From the NCBI RefSeq assembly GCF_003368295.1, contig NW_020524488.1:1037350-1101349 (forward strand): 64,000 nucleotides of DNA. Reading direction: 5' to 3'. The stretch comes from Carassius auratus (taxonomy: Eukaryota; Chordata; Actinopteri; Cypriniformes; Cyprinidae). The translations under genes were made by a program, and so were the position numbers. The number at the start of each line of letters is the position of its first letter. Position 1 is the first letter of the stretch. A model generated the notes under the pieces. That model was given only the letters and a program-made list of their open reading frames with translations, had not been told where the DNA came from and did no database searches. Shown piece after piece: positions 12,160-21,434 of the stretch.

Positions 12160-12272
12160 GATTGTTTCCAGATAACACTGTAGTTCTCCGTCATGCACAA
12201 GGATTCACCTCTTTACGTCTCCCCCCCCCCCCCCCACACACACACACACAGAAATGGTTCCTGGATCAGTGA
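12160..12272 (+). other. Candidate 3' exon on the left side
   Basis: The acceptor 'tttctgtcttacag' is followed by an open frame LFPDNTVVLRHAQGFTSLRL, then a proline run from a C tract and a stop at 12270. The first nine residues are related to LFADNAVLL of the right-side exon at 17103-17232. After that the two sides have nothing in common. An AATAAA at 12872 could end this transcript. Coding status is unproven. Confidence 0.3.
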
Positions 12273-13435
12273 CTCAAGACTTTGCAGTGGTTTGATTTCT
12301 GCAGAAGATGTAACTTTGTTTTAATTAACCTTATAATGAATACATTGTGACCTTCCAGCAACCCATATACTGTACTGTATACAGAACCAGTGATGACAAC
12401 AATAGTTAAAAAATAGCATTTATCATATTGATAAAGCATTGTGTTCTCTTTGTCAAGCTTCATACAGTAAACTTTACTTCTGGTGCTTTTATCATAAAAA
12501 AGCTTCAGTTCTGATCAGGAGTTTTAGTAAAGGACATATTCATGCACAGCAATCCCCTAGTTCCAGTCATGAAGTGAATGATGTTATTGTTAAAGTTATA
12601 TTTCTGCATTTTTATGTAGCAGGTGTTTGTTTTCCTGAACACTTTATCTTTCTTCCATTGTTCGGACAATCAGTGTTTACGTGATGCTCTGCTGATTGAG
12701 TTTTATAGATGATATTGCACACTTGACATGCATGTCTTCATGATGTTTTTTTGTGAGTTTGAAACATTAAGTGTTGTATCACTTTTTGGTCAATAGAATC
12801 TTTTAAGAAAATGTATATTTTTACGGTGTTCTCTGAAAGATATATACCATATTTATAATGTTTTGTTTTTTAATAAAATAATTTGCACACTGAAAATTGT
12901 TAACGTTTACAACATAACTGCCTTTTTTTTCTTCATAGTTTTATTCTTTAAAAACGAGCTTGGTGACAGTGCAGTAATATGCGCACTTTGTCTTTAAATG
13001 AGTTTGACATATCTGTAAATACTGGAAAACTCTTACAAAATTATGTATGTTCATTATGCTTTATTTCAGTTTTTATTACTAGAGATTAATTGGTAAAGCA
13101 AGGCAAATCACAGAAACAAATTTAAATAATTTAATAACTTAATAATTTCACTCTTTACTTTTTATTAGTAAATGCTCTTGTCTTTGGTCAGGAAAAAATG
13201 TATCTTTTAAATTGAATGAAATGAATCTATTGGTTAGATAAGATACAACTGTGACTGTGCAGTTCACATCACGTGTTGTACACACACATGTACACATCGA
13301 TATTGCCAAATTGTTGTCAAGCTGAATAACAATAATTTCTGTATTTGCATTATTGTTGGAAGAAGGTGTAGACGTTAATAAAACCCTATCTAATAGGTGG
13401 CAAATTTAATTTATTGTTAACCAATCTATCCCTTT
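12196..13435. other. Left half of the element's spacer
   Basis: Contains a C15 run followed by (CA)n at 12221-12250 and an AATAAA poly(A) signal at 12872-12877 in plus orientation, consistent with the end of a transcript starting in the left arm. No recognisable protein domain. Confidence 0.5.
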
Positions 13436-13815
13436 AGCCGAAAAACGGAAAACAGCGTTCATGAATGACAATAAATGGTTAAGGAAGTGTGATGACGCTG
13501 CTCAGCTTTGATGTCATTGGCTGTAAATGTCCCTTGTCATCGCAGGACTGTCTGTGGTTGGATTATCTTTTAATCCATATTAAACAGCGGATCATGTTAC
13601 AAAAGTATGTTTTGCTGCTATTATCGCATTAGTAAATATATTAAGTCAACATTGGGTGTTTCTATGTTGAGAAAAATCACCTTTTTACCGAGATCCTAAC
13701 ACTAACCCTAAGAATAACTTCAATGAACTACAAAAAACAGCGCCTAGTATTCCTTTTTCCATAGATAGAACGATGGAGGCTTATGGGTAATGTAGTTTAA
13801 AAAGTTTTATTAACG
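13436..13815. promoter_or_regulatory. Promoter-like segment inside the spacer
   Basis: It includes a CRE-like 'tgatgacgc', a CCAAT-type 'cattggctg' and, near its right end, 'gggtaatgtagtt', which resembles the reverse complement of the ZNF143/THAP11-type ACTACA.TTCCC motif. No open frame follows. This is inferred from motif words only. Confidence 0.25.
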
Positions 13816-14476
13816 AAATGAAATAAATAATATATTGAATGGTAAACTAGACATATAAATATGTTCATTGTGTAAACCACTATGATATATTTGAGAGGCA
13901 TGGTGAAATTTAGTATTTTAGAGTATGCAATATGTAAAATGCCTTTATGCCACCTTTCCATTCATTTCTGAAAACTGTGCCCAACATTATTTTATCAGCA
14001 TAGCATAAGTAGTAATCATGCTGATTTTCGCTTTGATATGTTAATTGGACTCTGATTTACAGCCATTTGAAATGTACAGTTTTTGGCTCTTCCGGGGGGT
14101 GCTACTGGGCCCCTGGAGGTAGCAGGGCAGTAAAACCTACATATATGTATTCTCCTCATCATGGACAACAAACTGAGCTGAGTCACATTTATATCTGACA
14201 GTTTTCACAGTCCTCTGTTTTCTAATTCTTACATCATTGTTATTATACCTTTTGACAGGACATTGTGAGGCCATCTGATGAAACATTGAAAAATTAGAAA
14301 GAAATGATTTAATAATGAAAATAATAGATTATTTATTTGATTTTTGAAGTAAACATCAATAAATATAATGGATGAACCTGCAACAACATGCCATTATCTA
14401 TTCCCCACTGTTAAGCAGTAATCAAGGACAATGTATACACATTGTGATACTTCACTATTACACAAGGACAAATTCA

Positions 14477-14537
<61 letters not shown>

Positions 14538-15324
14538 CTAATAACTAATTAGCAAAAATCAGTGTAAAAATGTCCTCTCACCCCTGTATCTTGCTGCTCA
14601 GGTACTGGACATCAGTAATGTGCCTGCTCTTGGTTTTAATGCAGTACGAGATCCACGTTGATCATTCCTGCTACATTCTCAGTTATCCCTCAAGTGTTTG
14701 TAACTATAAAGCCCATGGCACCATCTTGTAATGCAAAACAATTAATCTCGTAACTCCCTTTCTTTCACAAAACAATTGGCATTGGTTACTAAATATAAAC
14801 AATAATAACTTTCTGGTGTACTGATGTCCCAGATGTCATTAATCTGATCAAATATTTTTATGTCTTAAGTAAAAAATAATCCCAATAATGATTATGTAGT
14901 TTCTCCAAGTCTAAAATAAACACATATGAGCCTACCTAGTAAAATGATGTATTTAACAAGAATCTTCAGAACACAATATTCGTCATATTCATTTTATTGA
15001 AGCATAGACTATAAAGATGATAAAGTAGCATCAAGACAAATAAGATTCAAGGAAAATAATTATTCATAATCAAAAATACATTAACCTCATATATTAATCA
15101 GTTCACACAGATGAGTGATGAAATGTCCTTAAAAGTCACAGTCCCATCCAGTCAACTGTGATACAGATCATGTGATACATATAAGACATTTGATACTGTT
15201 TCAGAAAATAATGATTCCTTATCATCACATCTAAACTGGTTTCATCGTGATCTTCTCTCGTGTCTGGAAACAGCTTTTGGTTGATATCCAGCACTGATGT
15301 GGTGTAGCTTGTTCTCAACCAGAA
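13816..15324. other. Spacer sequence with minus-strand 3'-end features
   Basis: Holds a (TA)n tract (14482-14535). On the minus strand there is a possible terminal coding segment near 15240-15318 (ENKLHHISAGYQPKAVSRHE..., then a stop) and an AATAAA at 14993-14998 about 240 bp further on. This could be the 3' end of a transcript from the right arm, now broken by the LINE insertion at 15325. Confidence 0.4.
14482..14535. repeat. (TA)n microsatellite
   Basis: Pure TA repeat. Confidence 0.97.
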
Positions 15325-16117
15325 GATTAGATTAGATTAGATTAGATTCAACTTTATTGTCATTATGCAGAGTACAAGTACAGAGCTAATGAAATGCAGT
15401 TAGCATCTAACCAGAAGTGCAAGAATATAGTGTTTTATATACATAAAAGTGCAGAGTAAGTAAAGCTATGATATACAGAATTTACAGTGGAGTTGCTATA
15501 TACAATATTGATCAGAGTATATACAGAATATAAATATGAATTTAATGTAGGGATTGTATGTACATTATGAACAGAGCAAAGAAGGATTATATATACATTA
15601 TGAATAGCAGGAACTTGAGAACAGTGGTAATAAATACAGTTGAATGAGTGTGCAAAAGTATAGTTTAACAATTTATTATATGCAAAATAATAGTAGTGCA
15701 ATGATATTTATTGTAGAAATAGTTTACTGTGCTTGTACAGTAACAGCTTTAGACAGTTTATAGTGTAATGGATTTAACCATGTGCAGTCTGTGCAAAATA
15801 TGAGTAGTGCAATACATGTATGTAAAGTACTGTGACCAGTGCAGTAAAAGAGCAGGTGCAGGTTAGATAGGTGGTGCGGTGTTCAGGAGTGTCACAGCCT
15901 CGGGGAAGAAGCTCTTCCTGAGTCTACTAGTTAGAGAGCGTAGGCTCCTGTAACGCCTGCCGGATGGATGGAGGGTGAAAGGTCCATGGTTAGGGTGAGA
16001 GGCATCCTTGATGATGTTTCTTGCCCTACCCAGACAGCGCTTCTGATAAATGTTCTCTATGGAGGTTAACTGGGTGCCAGTGAGATCTCTCAGTCTTAAG
16101 ATCCCAGACCTGGTCAA
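15325..16117 (-). mobile_element. 5'-truncated non-LTR retrotransposon (3' end), inserted in the spacer
   Basis: On the minus strand the last frame (16117-15863) reads '...SHPNHGPFTLHPSGRRYRSLR' and continues to 'RLRKSFFPEAVTLLN', then stops. This 'SHP..LF.LLPSGRRYRS...FFP.AV.LLN' pattern is the C-terminal tail of many fish LINE ORF2 proteins. A 3' UTR of about 500 bp with repeated 'agtgcaa'-type words follows. It ends in 'gacaataaagttgaat' plus five (AATCT) units at 15325-15349, a typical LINE 3' microsatellite tail. The RT domain is missing, so the copy is severely 5'-truncated. The clade is uncertain. It entered the spacer after the large element formed, or came with it. Confidence 0.8.
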
Positions 16118-16229
16118 AGTGAAACAAACAATCCAGATGAAGTTGTTTAATGGACATAGAGCTCATCTTATGTTCTGTGTGATTTTAGCAGGGTGAGTAA
16201 CTATGACCCTTGTAGTACTGTACACTTAC

Positions 16230-16358
16230 CATTCTTCAAGCTGTTTTAAGATCTTTTGAGAAGCTTTTTCTCTGAAGACAATTTGCCACATCCTCTTCTT
16301 TCAGTCCTTTCAAGAGCATCACTTGGTCAAAACCCCTCGTTTGGTTTGATGAGATCAT
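16230..16358 (-). other. Candidate exon in the spacer (minus strand)
   Basis: Bounded by acceptor 'ttactttgtacag' and donor 'GAATG|GTAAGTG'. The best frame begins MISSNQTRGFDQVMLLKGLK and stops near the end. Its phase does not join the upstream candidate exons without a stop. It may be non-coding or decayed. No known domain. Confidence 0.25.
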
Positions 16359-16919
16359 CTGTACAAAGTAAAATTGTTAAAATACTGCAATAAACAATTT
16401 CATTATGCAAGAATTTAGAAAAAGTTACAGAGGCAAAGGACTTGCTCATGAGACTCCATTAGCATGTGTAGTTCTCAGAGACTCTAGAATTCATCTATTG
16501 TTGCAGTAAATGTGTTTTCTTCCTCTAGAATCTTTCTCCAGAGCTAATGACTTCTCTCACAAATGTGTTTTAGTCTGTGCAGTGTAAGGCCTGGCTTCAA
16601 ACCAATCAACTATCAATTCACAATTTATAACACAACATTCACAAAACAGTGAGATAATATCAATTGGTGTTTATATCAATTAAACCACTTTTATGACACT
16701 TGTATGCTTTTAAGAATAACAGGTGGTGTTTTTTTAAAACTTTAGATTAAAAATGTTCCAGTCAAACTTTGCTAACATGCTATAATTATTATAGCTGTAT
16801 CAAATAAAATAAATATAAATATAAAAACATTGGAAAGAATAATTACGGCTGACATGACCAGTCCTGTGAGAGATCATCATAAAGTCCTGTAACACAGCAT
16901 TGCTTCAACACACACATAC

Positions 16920-17004
16920 CAGAGGACTTCTGTTTGCTTGAGCACAAGATGACCATCTTCATTTCTCATCCTGAGCAAATCATTTCCTTGGTCTTCCTTC
17001 TCTT
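16920..17004 (-). other. Candidate exon in the spacer (minus strand)
   Basis: Acceptor 'atcttgtttcacag', donor 'CTCTG|GTATGTG'. Joined to the exon at 17103-17232 in phase, it stops after eight codons (RREGRPRK). A different frame is fully open (EKEDQGNDLLRMRNEDGHLV...), which suggests an indel or a non-coding transcript. Confidence 0.25.
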
Positions 17005-17102
17005 CTGTGAAACAAGATAATCTTACTCTGTGTGCAATGAGCAATATTGCTCATTAAACATTCAGATTCAGACCAGAGCATTTGATGAGTAAACAAATGT
17101 AC

Positions 17103-17232
17103 CTGGGAAGAGCTGATCGTGGCAAGAGTCGCTGAGACTCAGTAATAGCTCTTTTAGTTTTTAGGAAGGTTTGTGAGGGTTGGCTCCCCAAAAACTTCTG
17201 AAAAAGAAGAACAGCATTATCTGCAAACAATC
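17103..17232 (-). other. Candidate exon at the inner edge of the right arm (minus strand)
   Basis: Acceptor 'tttctgtcttacag', donor 'CCCAG|GTACAT'. One frame is open throughout, starting LFADNAVLLFQKFLGSQPSQ. Its phase fits the exon at 18052-18151 (one base carried over, giving a glycine at the junction). Its start is related to the left-side exon at 12160 (LFPDNTVVL). The rest is unique to this side. No domain recognised. The open, phase-compatible pair is the best hint of coding potential in this element, but it totals only about 77 codons. Confidence 0.35.
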
Positions 17233-18051
17233 CTGTAAGACAGAAAGAAAGGAAATATTATTTCATTACATGCAACTTATACATTACTATATACTTTAAC
17301 TTATACATTACTTACATACATTATTTTTTAGACCATGAAAGCATTAGTGAATTATTAAGACTTTGACGTGCGACTGTATTTAGGGATCATTTTAAAGACT
17401 TTTCCCCTTTCCAGATACCCACACTTGAGGTCTTATTCACTTGAGAGTGTGTGTACGTGACTATGAGACTGTCCCCGGTCTTAATAATGCCAAAGCACGG
17501 TGTCCTTAACACACACTAAACCTCTCCAATACTGCTCCGGAGCGCTATACAACGCTTAGTGTATCCCATCATGCATCATGTTTTGGAATTAATGTGAGAC
17601 TTTTTGCAGAGATCTCACAGGAGGTCACGCAACTTTCCAATGTTTGTGAAATATTAATTATAATAATTAGAAATTGAGACTAATTTAGTAGTAAAACAAA
17701 GTGTTGCATGTTTTCTTGGTGCACAGAAAAGTATATTTATTTTGTACATCATTTGTAACTTCTTTTTATCACTTAATTAGAAGCACCACAAAATAAATTG
17801 TCATCTTTAATAGGGACTATTGAAAAGACATTTAGAAGTTTCTTTTAAAATACAAAGTTGAAACGAACTTAGTCATGTTAAGATCGACACACATTGTGAT
17901 CTTCATGCTCACTTGGGCCAAATAAAGGAAATGTGCAAAGATGGCAAGTGTGGGTATTTGGACTGTACAATAGTTTAAGAAACAACAAAATGCTGTGCAA
18001 ATGATAACAACAGGAATGTTTGATAAAAGGGACAAACTATCACAGACCAAC

Positions 18052-18151
18052 CTGCAGAACTTTCAGAACCAGCTTTCTGTCTTCTCCATTTCTGAAGGAA
18101 TATCTCTCCACAAACACCACTGGGGTGACTGCTTACTTTACGTCTTTTCAG
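18052..18151 (-). other. Candidate internal exon, right arm (33 codons)
   Basis: Mirror of 11018-11117 with the same acceptor, donor and frame (LKRRKVSSHPSGVCGEIF...). It joins in phase to the exon at 17103-17232. No domain recognised. Confidence 0.35.
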
Positions 18152-18808
18152 CTAAAAAATTAATACAAGGGGAAAGAAAATAAAACAGAATTATATACAG
18201 AATGTTAATAGTGATCTGTGAGCAAAATATTTAAGATATAAACCAATATGAATTGAACTGCAATATGGGAAAAATGTTTTTTAATGTAAAAAAAAAAAAA
18301 AAAAGGTATTACAAGCATGGTACAGTAAATGTGATTACTGTGAAATGTCATATAAAAGCACATTAAAAAACTACCATTACAGTGGTACAACTATAGTTAA
18401 TTTGGTGACTAATGTGCTATTACTATACTACAGTAAAGCTACAGTTACTGTGGTAAAAAAAAAAAAAAAAAACATGGTAAATGTCTTGTTTACTGGGTTT
18501 TACCTACTTTTGTAGGTGTCATGGTTACCATGATTTTACTACAAATACAACTTACATCTTTGAACCTGAAATGAATATAAAACGGATCCCAGGTCTGTGG
18601 CACGTCACGTGACCGATAGAGTTTAACCAGTTAGCAGCTGTGCTCATTTAGTTAAACACAATGAAACTCAAAGACAGCCTCGGATGACCGATGTAATACA
18701 GAGAGTAAACATAAGGCGCTCATCTGATTAATAAAGAAGACAGAATACGTTTTAGGACAGGCATTAAAATAGCATATTTACTACTACTCACCATAGACTG
18801 TATAACTC

Positions 18809-19453
18809 AAGGGGCAAGGAACTCGACCGGAAGTTGAAGTCGGGTGGGGGCTGCCATCTTTTAGCAGAACTCCACTTGCGTTAGCATTCCCATTGACTCC
18901 CATTCATTTTGGCGTCACTTTGACAGCGAATAACTTTACATCTGAGGCGTTTAAAGACTCTGTTTGTCCATTATTTATTTCTAAAGCTACACGACAGTGT
19001 ATAAAGGGCTCCATTACCTTCTATGTTACATTATGGCCCCGTATAAACAGTTTTTGTAAAAAATAGGCTAACGATTGCGTCATAACCACTCGGCTCTCTG
19101 TCGCATTACCGTACAGACAGGAGGAGAAGCTCGCAGGCAATTAACTTAATATGGCGTACTGGCATTACATTTTAAAATACTAAACAAAATAATTAATCAG
19201 ACTACTTACTCCTGCTCACTCACGACAAAGAACTCCCCACTCAAGCTCGCCGTCTCTGCAAGATTAACGATGGCAGTTTTCACGCACAGCTACTAGAAGA
19301 TTTACATCTGCCAGACAGGTTGCTGACGTCGTCAAGCTTCGTTTGAGTCTGCGCGTCAGAAACGGAAGTGCTAAAAAACGCTAAAACTGGGCTTCATTTA
19401 TCTCAATTGAGTTCCAATGGGGTCGCTGTGTCCATTTCTTTTACTGTCTATGG
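18809..19453. mobile_element. 645-bp insertion present only in the right arm
   Basis: The left arm has an uninterrupted 'gactgtataactcacccaa' (reverse complement). In the right arm 645 bp is inserted between two copies of TATAACTC (18801-18808 and 19454-19461), an 8-bp target duplication. The ends are 'aaggggcaaggaactcgacc' and '...cttttactgtctatgg' and show no obvious inverted repeat. There is no open frame of note. The 8-bp duplication would suit a hAT-type non-autonomous element, but the missing inverted repeats leave the class open. It lies just downstream of the donor-like site of the arm's promoter block. Confidence 0.75.
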
Positions 19454-19460
19454 TATAACT

Positions 19461-19670
19461 CACCCAACCTGCGGCTCTTGCAAACTGATGGAAAGTATCG
19501 CGATGTGTGCTGAATGAGACTTCTTGAACGTGATTTCAAAGCGATAAACATCTCATGTCAGTGACGCTAGAGGCGCTTGACCACGCTTCAGTTTTTGACG
19601 CTTTGGGGTTGACGCACAGCGCGTGATGCGCGTAGTGGGAGGGGCGGCGCTGTTTATTAATTATGTATTA
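19461..19670 (-). promoter_or_regulatory. CpG-rich promoter-like block, right arm
   Basis: Mirror copy of 10160-10360, pointing toward the spacer on the minus strand. It has the same GC box and GCGC palindromes. The 645-bp insertion begins about 12 bp after its donor-like 'GTGAGT'. Confidence 0.5.
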
Positions 19671-20519
19671 TTATTATTTAGGTCTTTCTGTGTTGATTTG
19701 CTGTTTATTAATATTTTTAAAACTATAACGCTAAATCTATCAACATTTATTTAGATGTTATCATGTATTCATTCATTTCTTTATTTTAATTATATTATTT
19801 CGGTCTTATTACAGGTGAAATATTACAGTAAGCCAGAACACGGGCCGAGCGGGGCTCATTCTAAACCCATTAGCGGACATTCATATCACAGAATCTGACA
19901 GCGATCAGAGGCTCATCAGCGACATCATTTTTAAGAAGCCTTTACAATAGCCTTAATAAAAACTTTTAACTTTAGAGTCTAAAGTAAAAAAAATAAAAAA
20001 TAAATTAAAAAAAAAATAAATCTGTAGGCCTATCGCTAATAAATAATTTATTTATTTATGTGTATATATTTTTTGTTCTTTTTATTTAAACTAAATTGTT
20101 TCTTAATGTGAAAATGTGTTACAGTTATGTGCCAAGGACTTGATATTGAATTATATTGAATTAAATCTAAGCCTATGAAAAAAATAAAAATCAATGAAAA
20201 AGTAAAAAAAGAACCATTGCGCATTTTACAGCTAAAAAAGTTTTAATGTGTTTTTGTCACCAGCAATACAGTATGTTGCTCAGTTTTGTACAGTAAGTTA
20301 AGCTCCGATTTTTTTTTTCAAGTTTCAGTGAGTTTCTTCTGTTGTCCTGTGAAAAATTAAATAATAATAATAATAATTAATCAGAAAATATTGTGCTGAT
20401 GCACGAAAGATGCCTCCAGTTGAAATGCATTAGTTTAAAAAAACGTGCTGCAATCATGAAAATAAGGAAATAAACGTGTGCCTGCCACGAATAAATAGAT
20501 TAAATTACGTGACAAAATC

Positions 20520-21370
20520 ACGAACTGCCGTGAGACTGGGTTTCCGTGTGTGGACCACGGAAGAAGAGTGTCATTGACTTGCGTTAGAGTTATCCGTGAT
20601 CTCAGCACAGACTCACTCCGTGCTCGTATCACAGATTTTAGTTAGGCTAACAGAATCAAAGTGAATCTGTATGATGGCAGGACAATGCAATAGTTACAAT
20701 AACAGTCAGGTTGGTCATGGTATTTGGTGTTGAAAAAAATAAATACTTCAAATGTTGCGTTTCCAGATGAGATAGCACGTCCATTGAGTGAGGTCTGTAC
20801 TCCATCACTGAAACGATCCGTGTACGGACCACGGAAGATGAGTGTCATTGACTTGTGTTAGAGTTATCCGTGATCTAAGCACAGACTCACTCCGTGCTCC
20901 TATCACAGATTTTAGTTCTGACTATAGCCAAAATGTATGTAAAACGCCATCAAACTGGATTTTATGATGACAGGACGAGAAAAAATGCCAAGTTAATTAC
21001 ATGCCATTGCAACAGTGTCGACGAAAAGCTTGTAAGTTCCTAAACAAGTGAGTGAGGTCAGGTTGTGGAGGTCCGTGCCATCACGGGACTTTTGTTACTG
21101 AAACAAACGTAATTTTTATGATGACAGGACAATGCAATAACTACAACAGCTGTCTGGTTAATGTCATTATGGCATTTGATATTGGAAAAGAAACAAATAC
21201 TTCAAATGTTGCGTTTCCAAATGAGAAAGCACGTCCGTTCAGCGAGTTCTGTACTCCGTCATTGAAACGGGTATCCGTGTGTGGATCACGGGAGGTCAGT
21301 GTCATTGACTTGCGTTGGAGAAATATCCGTGGCCGGGTCACGGAATTTGGGGCAATTCCGTGATGGCTTC
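20520..21370 (-). repeat. Subterminal CACGGA/TCCGTG repeats, right arm
   Basis: Inverted copy of the array at 8440-9300, including the recurring 'agtgtcattgacttgcgtt' phrase (one copy reads 'cttgtgtt'). Confidence 0.8.
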
Positions 21371-21427
21371 ACGGATTTTGAGTTAAGGACCCGTGGACAT
21401 TTCACGGAATTCTGTGAGACCAGGTTG

Positions 21428-21434
21428 CAGGTTA
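21428..21434. repeat. Target-site duplication CAGGTTA, right copy
   Basis: Directly follows 'gtgagaccaggttg', the end of the right terminal inverted repeat. Identical to 8377-8383. Confidence 0.8.

Larger units (their letters stand above)
8384..12195 (+). repeat. Left arm of the giant inverted repeat
   Basis: Matches the right arm in inverted orientation with only scattered differences up to about 11826. Then 257 bp (11827-12083) is present only on the left. Homology resumes at 12084 but is clearly lower, and fades after about 12195, inside a candidate exon. It lacks the 645-bp insertion found in the right arm. Confidence 0.9.
8384..21427. mobile_element. Giant inverted-repeat (foldback-type) DNA element, 13,044 bp, superfamily unknown
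   Basis: The ends are perfect inverted copies: 'caacctggtctcacagaatt' at the left and its reverse complement at the right. Beyond them the arms match for about 3.8 kb. Frames compared between arms (103, 72, 68, 65, 62 and 61 residues) differ by none or one residue. A 7-bp direct repeat flanks the unit, and it interrupts an L2-like LINE, so transposition or a transposition-like event is well supported. The arms hold subterminal repeats, a CpG-rich promoter-like block and candidate exons pointing inward. The spacer of about 5 kb holds candidate exons, poly(A) signals in both directions and a LINE fragment. I see no DDE-type transposase, polymerase or other recognisable mobility enzyme. A 7-bp duplication fits several superfamilies loosely (P, Dada, IS3EU, MULE or hAT variants), so none is assigned. 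It may be non-autonomous. Confidence 0.8.
17200..21427 (-). repeat. Right arm of the giant inverted repeat
   Basis: Inverted copy of 8384-12195. It is nearly identical from 21427 in to about 17343. It lacks the 257-bp segment of the left arm and carries a 645-bp insertion at 18809-19453. Homology at the inner end (17200-17326) is clearly weaker, with an extra 'taagtaatgtataagtt'-type local duplication. Confidence 0.9.

Noticed and set aside
8384..21427. Reading the palindrome as a plain segmental inverted duplication or an assembly artefact
   Set aside because: The 7-bp flanking duplication and the interrupted L2 argue for insertion as a unit, and the arm-specific 645-bp and 257-bp differences argue against a simple assembly mirror. 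An artefact cannot be fully excluded without reads.
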